From CAZDKK01 sp964603725 (GTDB lineage: Bacteria; Eisenbacteria; RBG-16-71-46; CAIMUX01; WJJG01): a stretch of DNA of 64,000 nt. The stretch is taken from NCBI GenBank assembly GCA_964603725.1, contig CAZRWW010000004.1, forward strand, positions 57,549 through 121,548. Direction: 5' to 3'. The notes beneath the pieces are model-generated. The model saw only the letters and a program-made list of their open reading frames with translations, was not told the DNA's origin and did no database searches. The position numbers were made by a program, and so were the translations under genes. Shown here in pieces: positions 42,666 through 50,529 of this stretch (positions are counted from its first letter, which is position 1; the number at the start of each line of letters is the position of its first letter).

Positions 42666-43706
42666 ATGATTTGCGTCATCGGCAATGCGCCCAGCGCCGG
42701 CAGCACGTTTCTCGCCGACCTCCTCGATAGCACCCCCGACTCGGTCTGCGGCCCCGAGCTCAACCTCTTTTCCAATCGCAAGCTCTACGACTTCGATCGC
42801 TACCGCCGGAACGTGGGCGCCACCTCGTCCTCCGGGTCGATCCACCGCTGGCGCATCGGGCTCAATTTCGACCGGCTCTACAGCTTCGGGCTGAACCGCG
42901 AGAACTACACGCGCATGGTCCGCGAGTCCCATGATCTGAGCGAATTCACCGCGCGGTTTGCCGGCTACTACAAGGCCCTGCGGGGCAAGAGCCAGCAGGC
43001 GCTCCTGTTCGAGAAGACGCCCGAGAACATCAACGCCATCGGGGAGTTCCTGACCGCGTTTCCCGAGGGCCGTTTCATCCACATCACGCGCAATCCCCTG
43101 CACATCTATCCCTCGCTCCTCAAGCGGGGCTTCGCGCCGTACGTTTCCCTGCTGACGTGGCTGCTGGACGTCGCGATGGTGCACCCCTACCGCGACCATG
43201 CGCGCGTGATTCTGGTCAAGTACGAAGAGCTGGTTCAGCGCCCCTTCGAGCTGACCGCCGACCTCCTGCGCCGGCTGACGGGGTCCGCGCCCGCTCCGGA
43301 TGCGATCGAAGCCGCCTATCGCTCCAACGAGTACCGCAAGATCCACTCCAAGAAGATCGCCTCGTGGACCGTGCGGGAGTACGGAACGGTGCGCGACGCC
43401 AACCGCAAGGAGCTGCCGGATCACATGCTGCGGGACATCGCGCGGTTGTGGAGCGCGCGCGTGCGGCCGGCGTACGCCGCTCGCTTCCGCATGGCGGCGC
43501 TGAGCTTCCGTGAGGCCGTCGACTTCTATGGCTACACCGGCGCGATCGAGCAGGCCCTGGGCCAGGTCGGCGTCCCCTCAGATCTCCCGCAGCCCGATGG
43601 GGCCGCGCTGCGCCGCCTGGGCGCCAAGTGGCTCCACGACTGCGCCCACGGCGATGCCGGGCCCGGGATGCTCACGGCCTACTTGCGGCCGATCGTGCCC
43701 GTGTAA
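42666..43706 (+). CDS. PAPS-dependent sulfotransferase
   Basis: A 346-residue enzyme that would transfer sulfate from PAPS to a hydroxyl of a glycan or lipid. The 5'-phosphosulfate loop is ICVIGNAPSAGSTFLADLLD; LLFEKTPENINAIGEFLTAFPEGRFIHITRNPLHIYPSLLKRG carries the 3'-phosphate site (RNP...S), and VKYEELVQRPFE is the third motif. PAPS itself may relate to the cysH-containing cluster at 58 kb, though that enzyme consumes APS/PAPS. Its 3' end overlaps the pafA 3' end by 35 bases, convergently. Two hairpin-forming 18-bp direct repeats lie at about 42606-42650 upstream. Confidence 0.85.
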   Translation: MICVIGNAPSAGSTFLADLLDSTPDSVCGPELNLFSNRKLYDFDRYRRNVGATSSSGSIHRWRIGLNFDRLYSFGLNRENYTRMVRESHDLSEFTARFAGYYKALRGKSQQALLFEKTPENINAIGEFLTAFPEGRFIHITRNPLHIYPSLLKRGFAPYVSLLTWLLDVAMVHPYRDHARVILVKYEELVQRPFELTADLLRRLTGSAPAPDAIEAAYRSNEYRKIHSKKIASWTVREYGTVRDANRKELPDHMLRDIARLWSARVRPAYAARFRMAALSFREAVDFYGYTGAIEQALGQVGVPSDLPQPDGAALRRLGAKWLHDCAHGDAGPGMLTAYLRPIVPV

Positions 43707-45237
43707 CGACCTCCCGACCGTGCAGCCTCTGCAACATCCGAGAGAACTCCATCTCGTGGAGCAGGCGGGCGCTTTCCGCCGGCGCCGGATCGCGCCCCGG
43801 TCCGCCGGACGGGAGGGGCGTCCACTCGGCCGAGGCAGCGAAGGGGTCCTCCAGCGGCAGAATACGCCGCTCCCCCAGGTCCTCGATGCGCTCCCACGTG
43901 CACCACCAGTCGCACCGCGGAGGCGCCGCGCGAATGGCCGCCGCCCGCGCGTGCGCCCGCGTGTCGGCTGGCGCGTCGTGGACGGCCTGCTCGATGTCAC
44001 CGACCCCCGGAGCGCCGTGATCCAGCACGCCGGCCGCATCGAGCGCCGCCAGGATCCCCGTCGGGCCCAGGCGCGCGCAGCGCAGGTCGATCTCACAGAG
44101 CTCGGCCCGCAGGCGCTGAAAGTGCCGGAACCCCGTCCGGGTGAGCCCGAGGTCCGGCGGACGCGCATCGCCGCCCATGGCCTCCGCGACCGCGGAGAAG
44201 ACCGGCAGCTTGTCCCACGCCAGTCCCTGCCGCGCGGCGTGCGCCTTGAACAGCGCGAGCTTGATGGCCCAGTCGAGCCGCGTCTGCACCGCCGCGGGCG
44301 CCTGCTGCAATCGATCGAGCATCGCGCTCCACTCCCGGCAGACCTCCGCGGCCCAGGCCGGCAGCCAGGGCGCCCCCAGCCGGGCCTGCACCGCGCTCAG
44401 ATAGTGCCTCTGGATCTCCACGGCCGACACCTGGCGGCCGCCGGCGAGGGCGACCGGCCGGCGGCAGGTCTCGTCCTCGGCGATCGCGCGCATCGCCACC
44501 AGCGGGTCGACCAGCCTCACCGCCGCCCCCGGAGCGTCGCCGTGGTCGATGAGCGCAATCACCAGCGCCGTGACGCCGCACTTGAGATACGCGGCGATGT
44601 GCGAGTGAAGGCTCTCGCCGCAGATCAGATGGAGACGGTGATAGCGACGGCGCGCCAGGCTTTCGTCCTTGGTGTGGAAGATTCCGCGGCGATCCGTGCT
44701 GCCGTCGGCCACCACCGCGCTCAGGTGATAGACGCGCGGGCTGAGCGCGGGTCTCAACCCCGGCGACAGGGGATTGAAGCCCCCGGCCCCGGTGTAGATG
44801 ATCCGCGACACCAGATGCGGCACCAGGTCCGGGATGAAGTCGCGCGGGGGGCGGCGGCACAGGTATGATTCGTGGCACCCCCAGGTGGTCAGCGCGCCGC
44901 CGTAGTCGACATTGGACTTGTACAGATCGATGACCGATTGACTCGGGTCCTGTTCACGGTAGTGGCTGCACAGTCGCTCGAGGACCCGCTCCCCGGCCGC
45001 AATGTAGCGCACGACGTCGGACGGATTGGAGCACTCGGGCGTGGCCACCTCCGGATGCTCCCCGCAGTCCAGATAGATTCGCGATCCGTTCCCGAGAAAC
45101 ATGTCGGCCAGCGCCGGGCCTCGCACGCACGCGAAGCGCTCCTGGGCGAGCAGGATCAGGCCCAGGACCGCCTCCGGCCGACCCGGCGGTCCCGTGACGG
45201 CGTATTCCGTCTCGACGCCCATGACCACCTGGCTCAC
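43672..45237 (-). CDS. pafA: Pup ligase PafA
   Basis: A 521-residue carboxylate-amine ligase that activates the C-terminal Glu of Pup with ATP and joins it to lysines of target proteins. GVETEYAVT holds the Mg-binding Glu9 and Glu11; NGSRIYLDCGEHPEVATPE holds the catalytic Asp57. SNVDYGGALTTWGCHESYL has the GCH form typical of PafA rather than Dop (GSH), and ALAGGRQVSAVEIQRHYL matches the PafA C-terminal half. There is no Dop-type insertion before the catalytic Asp. The GTG at 45237 lies one base past the pup stop and uses an AGAGGAGG site inside pup. It ends the modifier operon. Confidence 0.9.
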   Translation of the reverse strand: MSQVVMGVETEYAVTGPPGRPEAVLGLILLAQERFACVRGPALADMFLGNGSRIYLDCGEHPEVATPECSNPSDVVRYIAAGERVLERLCSHYREQDPSQSVIDLYKSNVDYGGALTTWGCHESYLCRRPPRDFIPDLVPHLVSRIIYTGAGGFNPLSPGLRPALSPRVYHLSAVVADGSTDRRGIFHTKDESLARRRYHRLHLICGESLHSHIAAYLKCGVTALVIALIDHGDAPGAAVRLVDPLVAMRAIAEDETCRRPVALAGGRQVSAVEIQRHYLSAVQARLGAPWLPAWAAEVCREWSAMLDRLQQAPAAVQTRLDWAIKLALFKAHAARQGLAWDKLPVFSAVAEAMGGDARPPDLGLTRTGFRHFQRLRAELCEIDLRCARLGPTGILAALDAAGVLDHGAPGVGDIEQAVHDAPADTRAHARAAAIRAAPPRCDWWCTWERIEDLGERRILPLEDPFAASAEWTPLPSGGPGRDPAPAESARLLHEMEFSRMLQRLHGREVVTRARSAASRP

Positions 45238-45238
45238 C

Positions 45239-45436
45239 CTACTGGCCTCCTCTCTGCCGGCTGGCGCGCAGGAACTCGACGCTGTTGGTCGACAGGGCGC
45301 GCTGGATGGCCGTGTTGCCCGCCTCCAGCAGCCGCTCGGCCTCGGCGCGCAGTTTCTCGCTCTGCGCGTCGGGCGCGTCGCTGTTCGTTCCCCCGGGGCG
45401 CGGGCGCTCCTCCTCGCGGCGTTCACGCTCTCTCAT
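45239..45436 (-). CDS. pup: Prokaryotic ubiquitin-like protein Pup (GGQ ending)
   Basis: A 65-residue highly charged, probably disordered modifier. The C-terminus NSVEFLRASRQRGGQ matches the Pup signature (EFVRxYxQKGG[E/Q]). Ending in Gln, it needs deamidation to Glu by Dop before ligation. The central SEKLRAEAERLLEAG is the helix that should pair with the Mpa coiled coil. The ATG at 45436 is preferred over 45445: AGAGGAGG is 9 bases before it but touches the other. It overlaps the dop end by 14 bases. The only target-accepting lysine is Lys29, so chain formation would have to use it. The related UBact modifiers of Gram-negative phyla are the main alternative name. Confidence 0.88.
   Translation of the reverse strand: MRERERREEERPRPGGTNSDAPDAQSEKLRAEAERLLEAGNTAIQRALSTNSVEFLRASRQRGGQ
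45246..45253 (-). promoter_or_regulatory. pafA ribosome binding site inside the pup Arg-Gly-Gly codons
   Basis: AGAGGAGG, 8 bases before the pafA GTG, is made of the AGA GGA GG(C) codons for the conserved Arg-Gly-Gly of Pup. The same 8-mer, in the same GGCAGAGAGGAGG context, stands at 45446-45453 as the pup ribosome site. Confidence 0.8.
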
Positions 45437-47183
45437 GGCCGTCATCCTCCTCTCTGCCCGCCGTGGCGGGCGCCGGCGCGGGATCCGTCCGGGCAGGCGT
45501 GCCCCGCAGCAGGTCCAGCGCCTCGTCGATCGTCAGCTCGTCCAGGTCCGCTCCCCGCGCGGCGGCCTCGGTGAAGCCCAGGGGATCGGACATGTCGAGG
45601 TCCCGGCGGCGAAAGCAGTAGCCGCCGCTCAGCCAGAAGCGCATCGAGTCCCAGTCCATCTCCTCGAGCGCGTGTCCCGCGCGGCGCAGCAGCATGGCCC
45701 GCGCCCAGGCCCGCGTGTCCGCCGGCGGGTTGCGGCGGAAGCGCTCGATCGCCGCGTCGGTGACCACGCGCTCGATCAAGCCGCGGTCGCGACAGATCCA
45801 GAAGAAGCCCTCCTCCTCGTCGAGCGCGGCGTACAGGTGATCGAGGTGCTTGACGAGCGGGGCATCCCAGCTCGCGCGCGGGTCCGCGTCGAGGGCCTGC
45901 TGGATGAGCGCGCGCTTCAGAACCCAGTCGAGCCGGCCGGCCAGCGCGCCCCAGGCGCGGGACTTCAGCTTCTCCAGCGTGTCGCCCCACAGATCGAGGA
46001 TCTCCTGCGCCCGCGGCACGATTCCCGCGCAGCCGCCCTGCGCCACGAAGCGCCGCGCTCGCTCGTGGAGCAGCAGCTGGTGCTCGACCGCCGTCAGCCG
46101 CCGGCCGTCCCAGGTCGCAGCCCGCGCCTTCAGGTCGGGATCGCGGCTCCACCGCCGCAGCGCGTGGAGGGGCGACTCGAGCGTCAGGGCGAGGTCGACG
46201 CGGCCGGCCTCGATCATCGCCAGGACGATCTGCATGACCCCCACCTTGAGCAGGGCCGCGACCTCGCACAGGTTGCTGTCGTAAAAGATCACGTGGAGGC
46301 GGGCCATGCCCACCGGCCCGGCCGCTGGGTCGGCCTCTGGAGCGGCCGCCGGAGCGGCCGGCGCGCCGCACCCCGCCCGGGCCGGACGCCGCTCGCCGTT
46401 AACGCCGCACAACGGCTCGTCGCGCGAGTTCACGATGGGGCGGGCGAAGGTCGTCTGCAGACCGGCGATCTGCTCGAAGAAGTCGGCCCGCTGCGATAGC
46501 TGATAGCGCGCCGGCGGCGCGCCGTTCTCGCTGCCCGCCTTGCCCTGACCGGCGTACACGATGCTCGAGACCTGAAACGCGGCCAGGAAGAGCAGATACT
46601 GCAGCTTGCTCTGGAAGATCTCGTCCCAGCACTCCCGGGTGACGAGGAAATTCAGGTGGCTCCCGTAGGCGTTGCCCTCACCATCGCTGTTGTTCACCAG
46701 CACGTTCAGCTTCTGCGCCGCGGGCAGCCGCGCGTTGGCGCCCGCCATCGCCGCGCGCACGATCTGCAGCATCGCGTGCCAGGCGGCGACGTGGTCGTGG
46801 GCCGACGTCACCTCGGGCAGACAGATCTCGAGGTGGTCGAGGTCGATGTAGCAGCAGCCGCCGTTGCTGGGCAGAAACTTGCGCCCCCAGTCCTGGGCGT
46901 GCCAGCCCCGCTCGCTCCGCGTCGCGGGCGAGCCTCCACCGCGTCCCTGGGCGTCGCCCCCCCACGCGTCGCGGCGGCCGTCGTCGCGGTCGCGGATCTG
47001 CACCTCGCGCAGCGACGTCGAGTAGATGCCGGGAATCTCGCGCAAGAGAGCGCGCGCGGCGGAGCGGCCCGTGCCTCCGGGCAGTTCCAGGCCCTGGATG
47101 GAATTGCCCAGCTCCACGTCGGCGCCGCACAGCTTAGGCAGGCGAGCCCGCGGCCGGCGCGCATCGTTGCTGACAGTCGACAT
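45423..47183 (-). CDS. dop: Dop-type depupylase/deamidase (PafA superfamily)
   Basis: A 586-residue homologue of PafA. The Mg-site is CGADVELGN (Asp where Glu is usual in GxExE). Residues about 45-103 form a long Gly/Arg-rich insertion in the place of the Dop loop, followed by SNGGCCYIDLDHLEICLPE with the likely catalytic Asp114. NNSDGEGNAYGSHLNFLV has the GSH form of Dop, but Leu replaces the usual Glu of GSHENY. YQLSQRADFFEQIAGLQTTF and RPIVNSRDEPLC are strongly Dop-like. It should deamidate the terminal Gln of Pup and remove Pup from targets. GAGGAGG precedes the ATG. The substitutions make activity somewhat uncertain. Confidence 0.85.
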   Translation of the reverse strand: MSTVSNDARRPRARLPKLCGADVELGNSIQGLELPGGTGRSAARALLREIPGIYSTSLREVQIRDRDDGRRDAWGGDAQGRGGGSPATRSERGWHAQDWGRKFLPSNGGCCYIDLDHLEICLPEVTSAHDHVAAWHAMLQIVRAAMAGANARLPAAQKLNVLVNNSDGEGNAYGSHLNFLVTRECWDEIFQSKLQYLLFLAAFQVSSIVYAGQGKAGSENGAPPARYQLSQRADFFEQIAGLQTTFARPIVNSRDEPLCGVNGERRPARAGCGAPAAPAAAPEADPAAGPVGMARLHVIFYDSNLCEVAALLKVGVMQIVLAMIEAGRVDLALTLESPLHALRRWSRDPDLKARAATWDGRRLTAVEHQLLLHERARRFVAQGGCAGIVPRAQEILDLWGDTLEKLKSRAWGALAGRLDWVLKRALIQQALDADPRASWDAPLVKHLDHLYAALDEEEGFFWICRDRGLIERVVTDAAIERFRRNPPADTRAWARAMLLRRAGHALEEMDWDSMRFWLSGGYCFRRRDLDMSDPLGFTEAAARGADLDELTIDEALDLLRGTPARTDPAPAPATAGREEDDGHERA

Positions 47184-47267
47184 GCTGCCCTCCTCGTTGA
47201 CCGCGCGGCGGCCGCGGCCCGGGCCGCGTCCCGGCGATCGCCGCGGTCGCCGCGTTGCCTCTCGCCG

Positions 47268-48989
47268 TCAGCCGGCGACGATGTAGCGGTATTCCTGAAT
47301 CGACTTGCGTCGCCGGCGGTCGATCGCGACGACGTCGACGTCCTCGGGCAATCCGCTCAGATGACTGCGGCAGTTGCGCGGGGTCAGCAGGCGGGCCGCC
47401 TGCTCGAGCCGCCGCATCAGCGCCGTCTCGACGTCCGGCCAGCTCAGTCCCGCAGGCCCCGGACGCCTCTCGGCCTTCCGGAGGCACGCGCCCTGGCAGG
47501 CGTCGTTGGCCACCGCGGCGATCATCGCGCCGCTGATCAACTGGCTCGCCTTGACGGCGATCCGCGCGCCGTCCCGCAGGCACAGCACCGCCAGATCGCC
47601 GGCCCCGTTGGGCGCGAAGATGCGCGCCACCGCGGACTCGATGATCTCCGCGCGCGCGGCCGGGGCGTCGTGGCCGTTGGCGGCGTACGGCAGCGCGGGA
47701 TCGAGATACTTGCCGAAGATGGCCCGGGTCGCCGCCTGGTTGGGCCGGGGCACCGCGATCACCCGGTCGCCCAGTCGCCCCTCCCGCACCAGGGCGGGGT
47801 CGAGGGCATCGACGCGGTTCGTGGCGCAGACGATCATCACGTTGCCGCGCTCCTCGAAGCCGTTGAGCTCGGCGGCGAAGGCCTGCTGCACGCGGTCGTC
47901 GATGTGGAACATCGCGCCGGTGCGCGCCGTCGCCAGCGAGTCGATCTCATCCATGAAGATCACGACCGGGACGGCCGGCTCCGCGTCGGCCAGCTCGCGG
48001 GCCGACTGGAAGAGGCTGCGGATGTTCGCCTCGGTCTGCGAGTACCACACGCTCTTGAGCGACCCGGGCTTGACGTTGATGAAGCGGGACTCGCCCGTGG
48101 GCGTCAGCGTGCCGACCCAGTTCGCCACGGCCTTGGCCAGCATCGTCTTGCCCGTGCCGGGCGGGCCCTCCAGCGTGACCGCGCCGCAGCGCCGCACGCG
48201 GTACTCGCGGGCGTGTTCCGGATGGCGGAAATGCAGGAGGAACGCGAGCTTGATCTCCGCGATGACGTCGTCGAGCCCGCCGATGTCCGCGAAGGTCTCG
48301 GCCGGAGGCTTCTGGATGAAGAGGTGGTCGGCCGCTGGCCGCGCGACGACCTCCAGCGCGAGCCACGCGTTGCGGTCCCAGCGGACCGCCTCGCCGCGCC
48401 GGGGGGGACAGGCCGCGAGCCGGCCCCCGCAGCCGACCACGATCTCCTCGTCGCGCCACTTGAGCACCAGGCGACCGTCCGGCGTCCGGCGGTCGAAGGT
48501 CGCGGTCTCGCCGCAGGTCGCCATGGGCAGCGCGGACTTCGCGAGCAGCGCGTTGCGGTCGTGGCTCAGCAGGACCTCGTCGCCGGGCGCCAAGGCGGAG
48601 GCCTCCACGCCGTCGGCGATCAGGACGGCGCTCTGGGCGCTGCCCTGACTGACCAGCGCCATCCGGCGCTCGCCGACGGCGACCCATCCCAGGAAGAGCG
48701 CGGGATGAACGGGCGGCGCGGTGAGCTTCTCGACGATCTCCTTGAGGCGCCGCTGCGTCTTCTGCGCCGCCAGGAGGCCCTGGCGCAGGCGCTGCACCTC
48801 CTCGAGGAGAAACGCGCCGACGTCGTCGCCGTTGGCCTCCGGCTGGCCGCACATGCCGCGCAGCAAGCGCAGCCGCTCGAGGGGTTCCATCAGGCGCCCC
48901 TCGCGACTCAGGATCATCTGGAGAACCGCGCGCGGGTCCTCGCGGAAAGCGGTTTGCGAAGCGATTTCAGTTCGCGGTGACGCTGCCAT
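47268..48989 (-). CDS. mpa: Mpa/ARC-type proteasomal AAA+ ATPase
   Basis: A 573-residue hexameric unfoldase. Residues about 33-92 form the N-terminal coiled coil that recognises Pup (LERLRLLRGMC, VQRLRQGLLAAQKTQRRLKEI). An OB-type interdomain (residues about 95-220) follows. The AAA+ domain has Walker A GPPGTGKT (275-282), Walker B VIFMDEID (343-350), sensor-1 CATNR and VREGRLGDRVIAVPRP for the arginine finger region. The protein ends EYRYIVAG, without the GQYL/HbYX tail that docks on 20S proteasome. No prcA/prcB genes are in the window. The ATG overlaps the JAB stop by 23 bases, coupling the two halves of the operon. Confidence 0.92.
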   Translation of the reverse strand: MAASPRTEIASQTAFREDPRAVLQMILSREGRLMEPLERLRLLRGMCGQPEANGDDVGAFLLEEVQRLRQGLLAAQKTQRRLKEIVEKLTAPPVHPALFLGWVAVGERRMALVSQGSAQSAVLIADGVEASALAPGDEVLLSHDRNALLAKSALPMATCGETATFDRRTPDGRLVLKWRDEEIVVGCGGRLAACPPRRGEAVRWDRNAWLALEVVARPAADHLFIQKPPAETFADIGGLDDVIAEIKLAFLLHFRHPEHAREYRVRRCGAVTLEGPPGTGKTMLAKAVANWVGTLTPTGESRFINVKPGSLKSVWYSQTEANIRSLFQSARELADAEPAVPVVIFMDEIDSLATARTGAMFHIDDRVQQAFAAELNGFEERGNVMIVCATNRVDALDPALVREGRLGDRVIAVPRPNQAATRAIFGKYLDPALPYAANGHDAPAARAEIIESAVARIFAPNGAGDLAVLCLRDGARIAVKASQLISGAMIAAVANDACQGACLRKAERRPGPAGLSWPDVETALMRRLEQAARLLTPRNCRSHLSGLPEDVDVVAIDRRRRKSIQEYRYIVAG

Positions 48990-50166
48990 GCCGCACCCCC
49001 ACTGGTTGCGTCCGAGCTTGCCGTCCGGCGTCTCCTCGAGATCTGCGTCCGGACGCCGGGCTCGGGCGCACGTAGTAGCCCCGGCGCGCCAACTGGCCGC
49101 GCCGCCATCCGAACAGCGTGCAGGTGGGCTCGCGGTCGCCTGGGTCGGTGACGACGAGCGCCACGCAGTGAGCCCCGGGAAAAACGGTTCGCTGCAGGTG
49201 CCGGTCGTGCGCGCTCAGGAACCCCTCGGCCAGCGCGCAGGCGCGTCGCTCCTCGGGCGAGGAATCCTGGCACCACGTCCCCACCGGATGGCTGTGCCAC
49301 CAGCCCACCATGATCTCTCCGTCAGCGCGCCGGTCCCGGACCGCATCCACATTCCGCCAGGTGTCGGGCGTGAACGTGAGCCGATCGGCGGTGGCCTGCG
49401 CGTGCCGCGCCGCCACCTGGACGGTGACGTCCACGAAGAGCTCCGGCAGCGACCGATCCCGATGCACATGTCCCAGCAAGATGCCCCCGCACTCCGCCGC
49501 GCCGGCGGCCCGGGTGCGGTCCTTCACCTCGCGCAGCAGAGCCGCGGGCAAGAAGACCGGCAGGTCCGCGCAGTCATGAACACCGGACAGCAGCGCGCCC
49601 GCCTGATGGCGTTCCAGGGACGATTCCACGAGCGGCAGCGGCACGGTGTGCCGGCGCGCGGCGAACGCAGAGGGCGCCGCGTTGGTCTCCTCCCCGGCCG
49701 GGAAGAGCATGACGAGATAGCGTAGGCCCTCCTGGGCGCACAGGGCGCCGTCGTCCACGTACCGCTCGGCCGCGCGCCGAGCGGTGTTCTTGAAGTAGGC
49801 GTTGGGGAAGTCCACGCCCATGCGCTCCTCGCCGTCGACCCCCTCGACCTCGATGCGGAAGCCCTCGACGTACGGGGGGCCGAGCTTCGCGCTCCAGCGC
49901 GGGACCAGGCGCCCCGGCGCGATCCGCCTCGGCGCTCCCACCACTCTGGCCGGCGCGATCCGCCCCGGCGCTTCGACCACTCCGGCCGGCGCGATCCGCC
50001 CCGGCCCCGCGACCGGATCAGCCGGAGCCGGCCGCCCCCGCCGCAACAGGTCGAGCCGGACGCACTCCCACGCCGGTTCGAGATCCATCGCGACGGCTTG
50101 CCGGCCCAGTCGCCGCCAGTCGTCGTTGTAGAACTCGAGCGCGCAGCGAAATCCGCATGCGGGCAT
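48967..50166 (-). CDS. JAB/JAMM-domain metallopeptidase of a bacterial ubiquitin-like system
   Basis: A 399-residue protein. An N-terminal region (1-180) has a repeat linker (residues about 48-88, APGRIAPA units) and a module with EGFRIEVEGVDGEERMGVDFPNAYFKN, of the multi-ubiquitin/UBC-associated kind. The JAMM domain follows: Glu225 in AAECGGILLGH, His291 and His293 in MVGWWHSHPVG, Ser318 and Asp321 in GFLSAHDRHLQRTVFP. Between HxH and SxxD are about 19 extra residues with two Cys (Cys299, Cys310), longer than the usual spacing. It should cleave the Ubl from targets or process it. It lies between the Ubl and Mpa genes and overlaps the latter. Confidence 0.85.
   Translation of the reverse strand: MPACGFRCALEFYNDDWRRLGRQAVAMDLEPAWECVRLDLLRRGRPAPADPVAGPGRIAPAGVVEAPGRIAPARVVGAPRRIAPGRLVPRWSAKLGPPYVEGFRIEVEGVDGEERMGVDFPNAYFKNTARRAAERYVDDGALCAQEGLRYLVMLFPAGEETNAAPSAFAARRHTVPLPLVESSLERHQAGALLSGVHDCADLPVFLPAALLREVKDRTRAAGAAECGGILLGHVHRDRSLPELFVDVTVQVAARHAQATADRLTFTPDTWRNVDAVRDRRADGEIMVGWWHSHPVGTWCQDSSPEERRACALAEGFLSAHDRHLQRTVFPGAHCVALVVTDPGDREPTCTLFGWRRGQLARRGYYVRPSPASGRRSRGDAGRQARTQPVGVRHGSVTAN
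49916..50023. repeat. 36-bp tandem repeat in the JAB protein linker
   Basis: Three copies start at 49916, 49952 and 49988, each beginning GGCGCGATCCGCC. They encode a 12-residue unit around APGRIAPA in the N-terminal linker of the JAB protein. The unit preserves the reading frame. Confidence 0.85.
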
Positions 50167-50211
50167 GGACTTCCCCCTTGCTTCTGGCCCCGCCCTCGAC
50201 CCGCCGGCCGG

Positions 50212-50499
50212 TCAACCCGCCTGGATGTTCGGGTGAAGCGTCAGACTGTCGTTGGGAAGCAGCGCGTCGCCGACTCGCTCGGTGGCGTGCACGTGACGCT
50301 GCTCGCGCTCCAGCAGCGCCTGATAGCTCAGCGGCCGGCCATCGGCGTCTTCGACCGGCAGCCCCAGCTCAGCCAGGAGACTCTGTACAACCTCCCCTAC
50401 GGTGGCATCGTGCGGCACCTCCTCGACCGTCAGGCGCTTCTGCCGGCTGGCATCGTGCACCTGGAGCGGGAGCGTCCGTTGTGTCTGTACAGCTTGCAT
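50212..50499 (-). CDS. Small ubiquitin-like (YukD-like beta-grasp) protein
   Basis: A 95-residue protein with a beta-grasp pattern: TLPLQVHDASRQKRLTVEEV (two strands), ATVGEVVQSLLAELGL (helix), GRPLSYQALLEREQ and a final strand DSLTLHPNIQAG. The C-terminus ends in AG directly after the last strand, comparable with the position of GG in ubiquitin. It needs no processing to expose its terminal Gly. It is the probable substrate of the E1, E2 and JAB genes around it. The ATG at 50499 follows AAGGAGG by five bases; two upstream ATGs lack such a site. It is similar in size to YukD-type Ubls that were proposed to be conjugated in other bacteria. Confidence 0.8.
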   Translation of the reverse strand: MQAVQTQRTLPLQVHDASRQKRLTVEEVPHDATVGEVVQSLLAELGLPVEDADGRPLSYQALLEREQRHVHATERVGDALLPNDSLTLHPNIQAG

Positions 50500-50529
50500 G
50501 AGATCCTCCTTCCTGTGCATGTTTGACAA

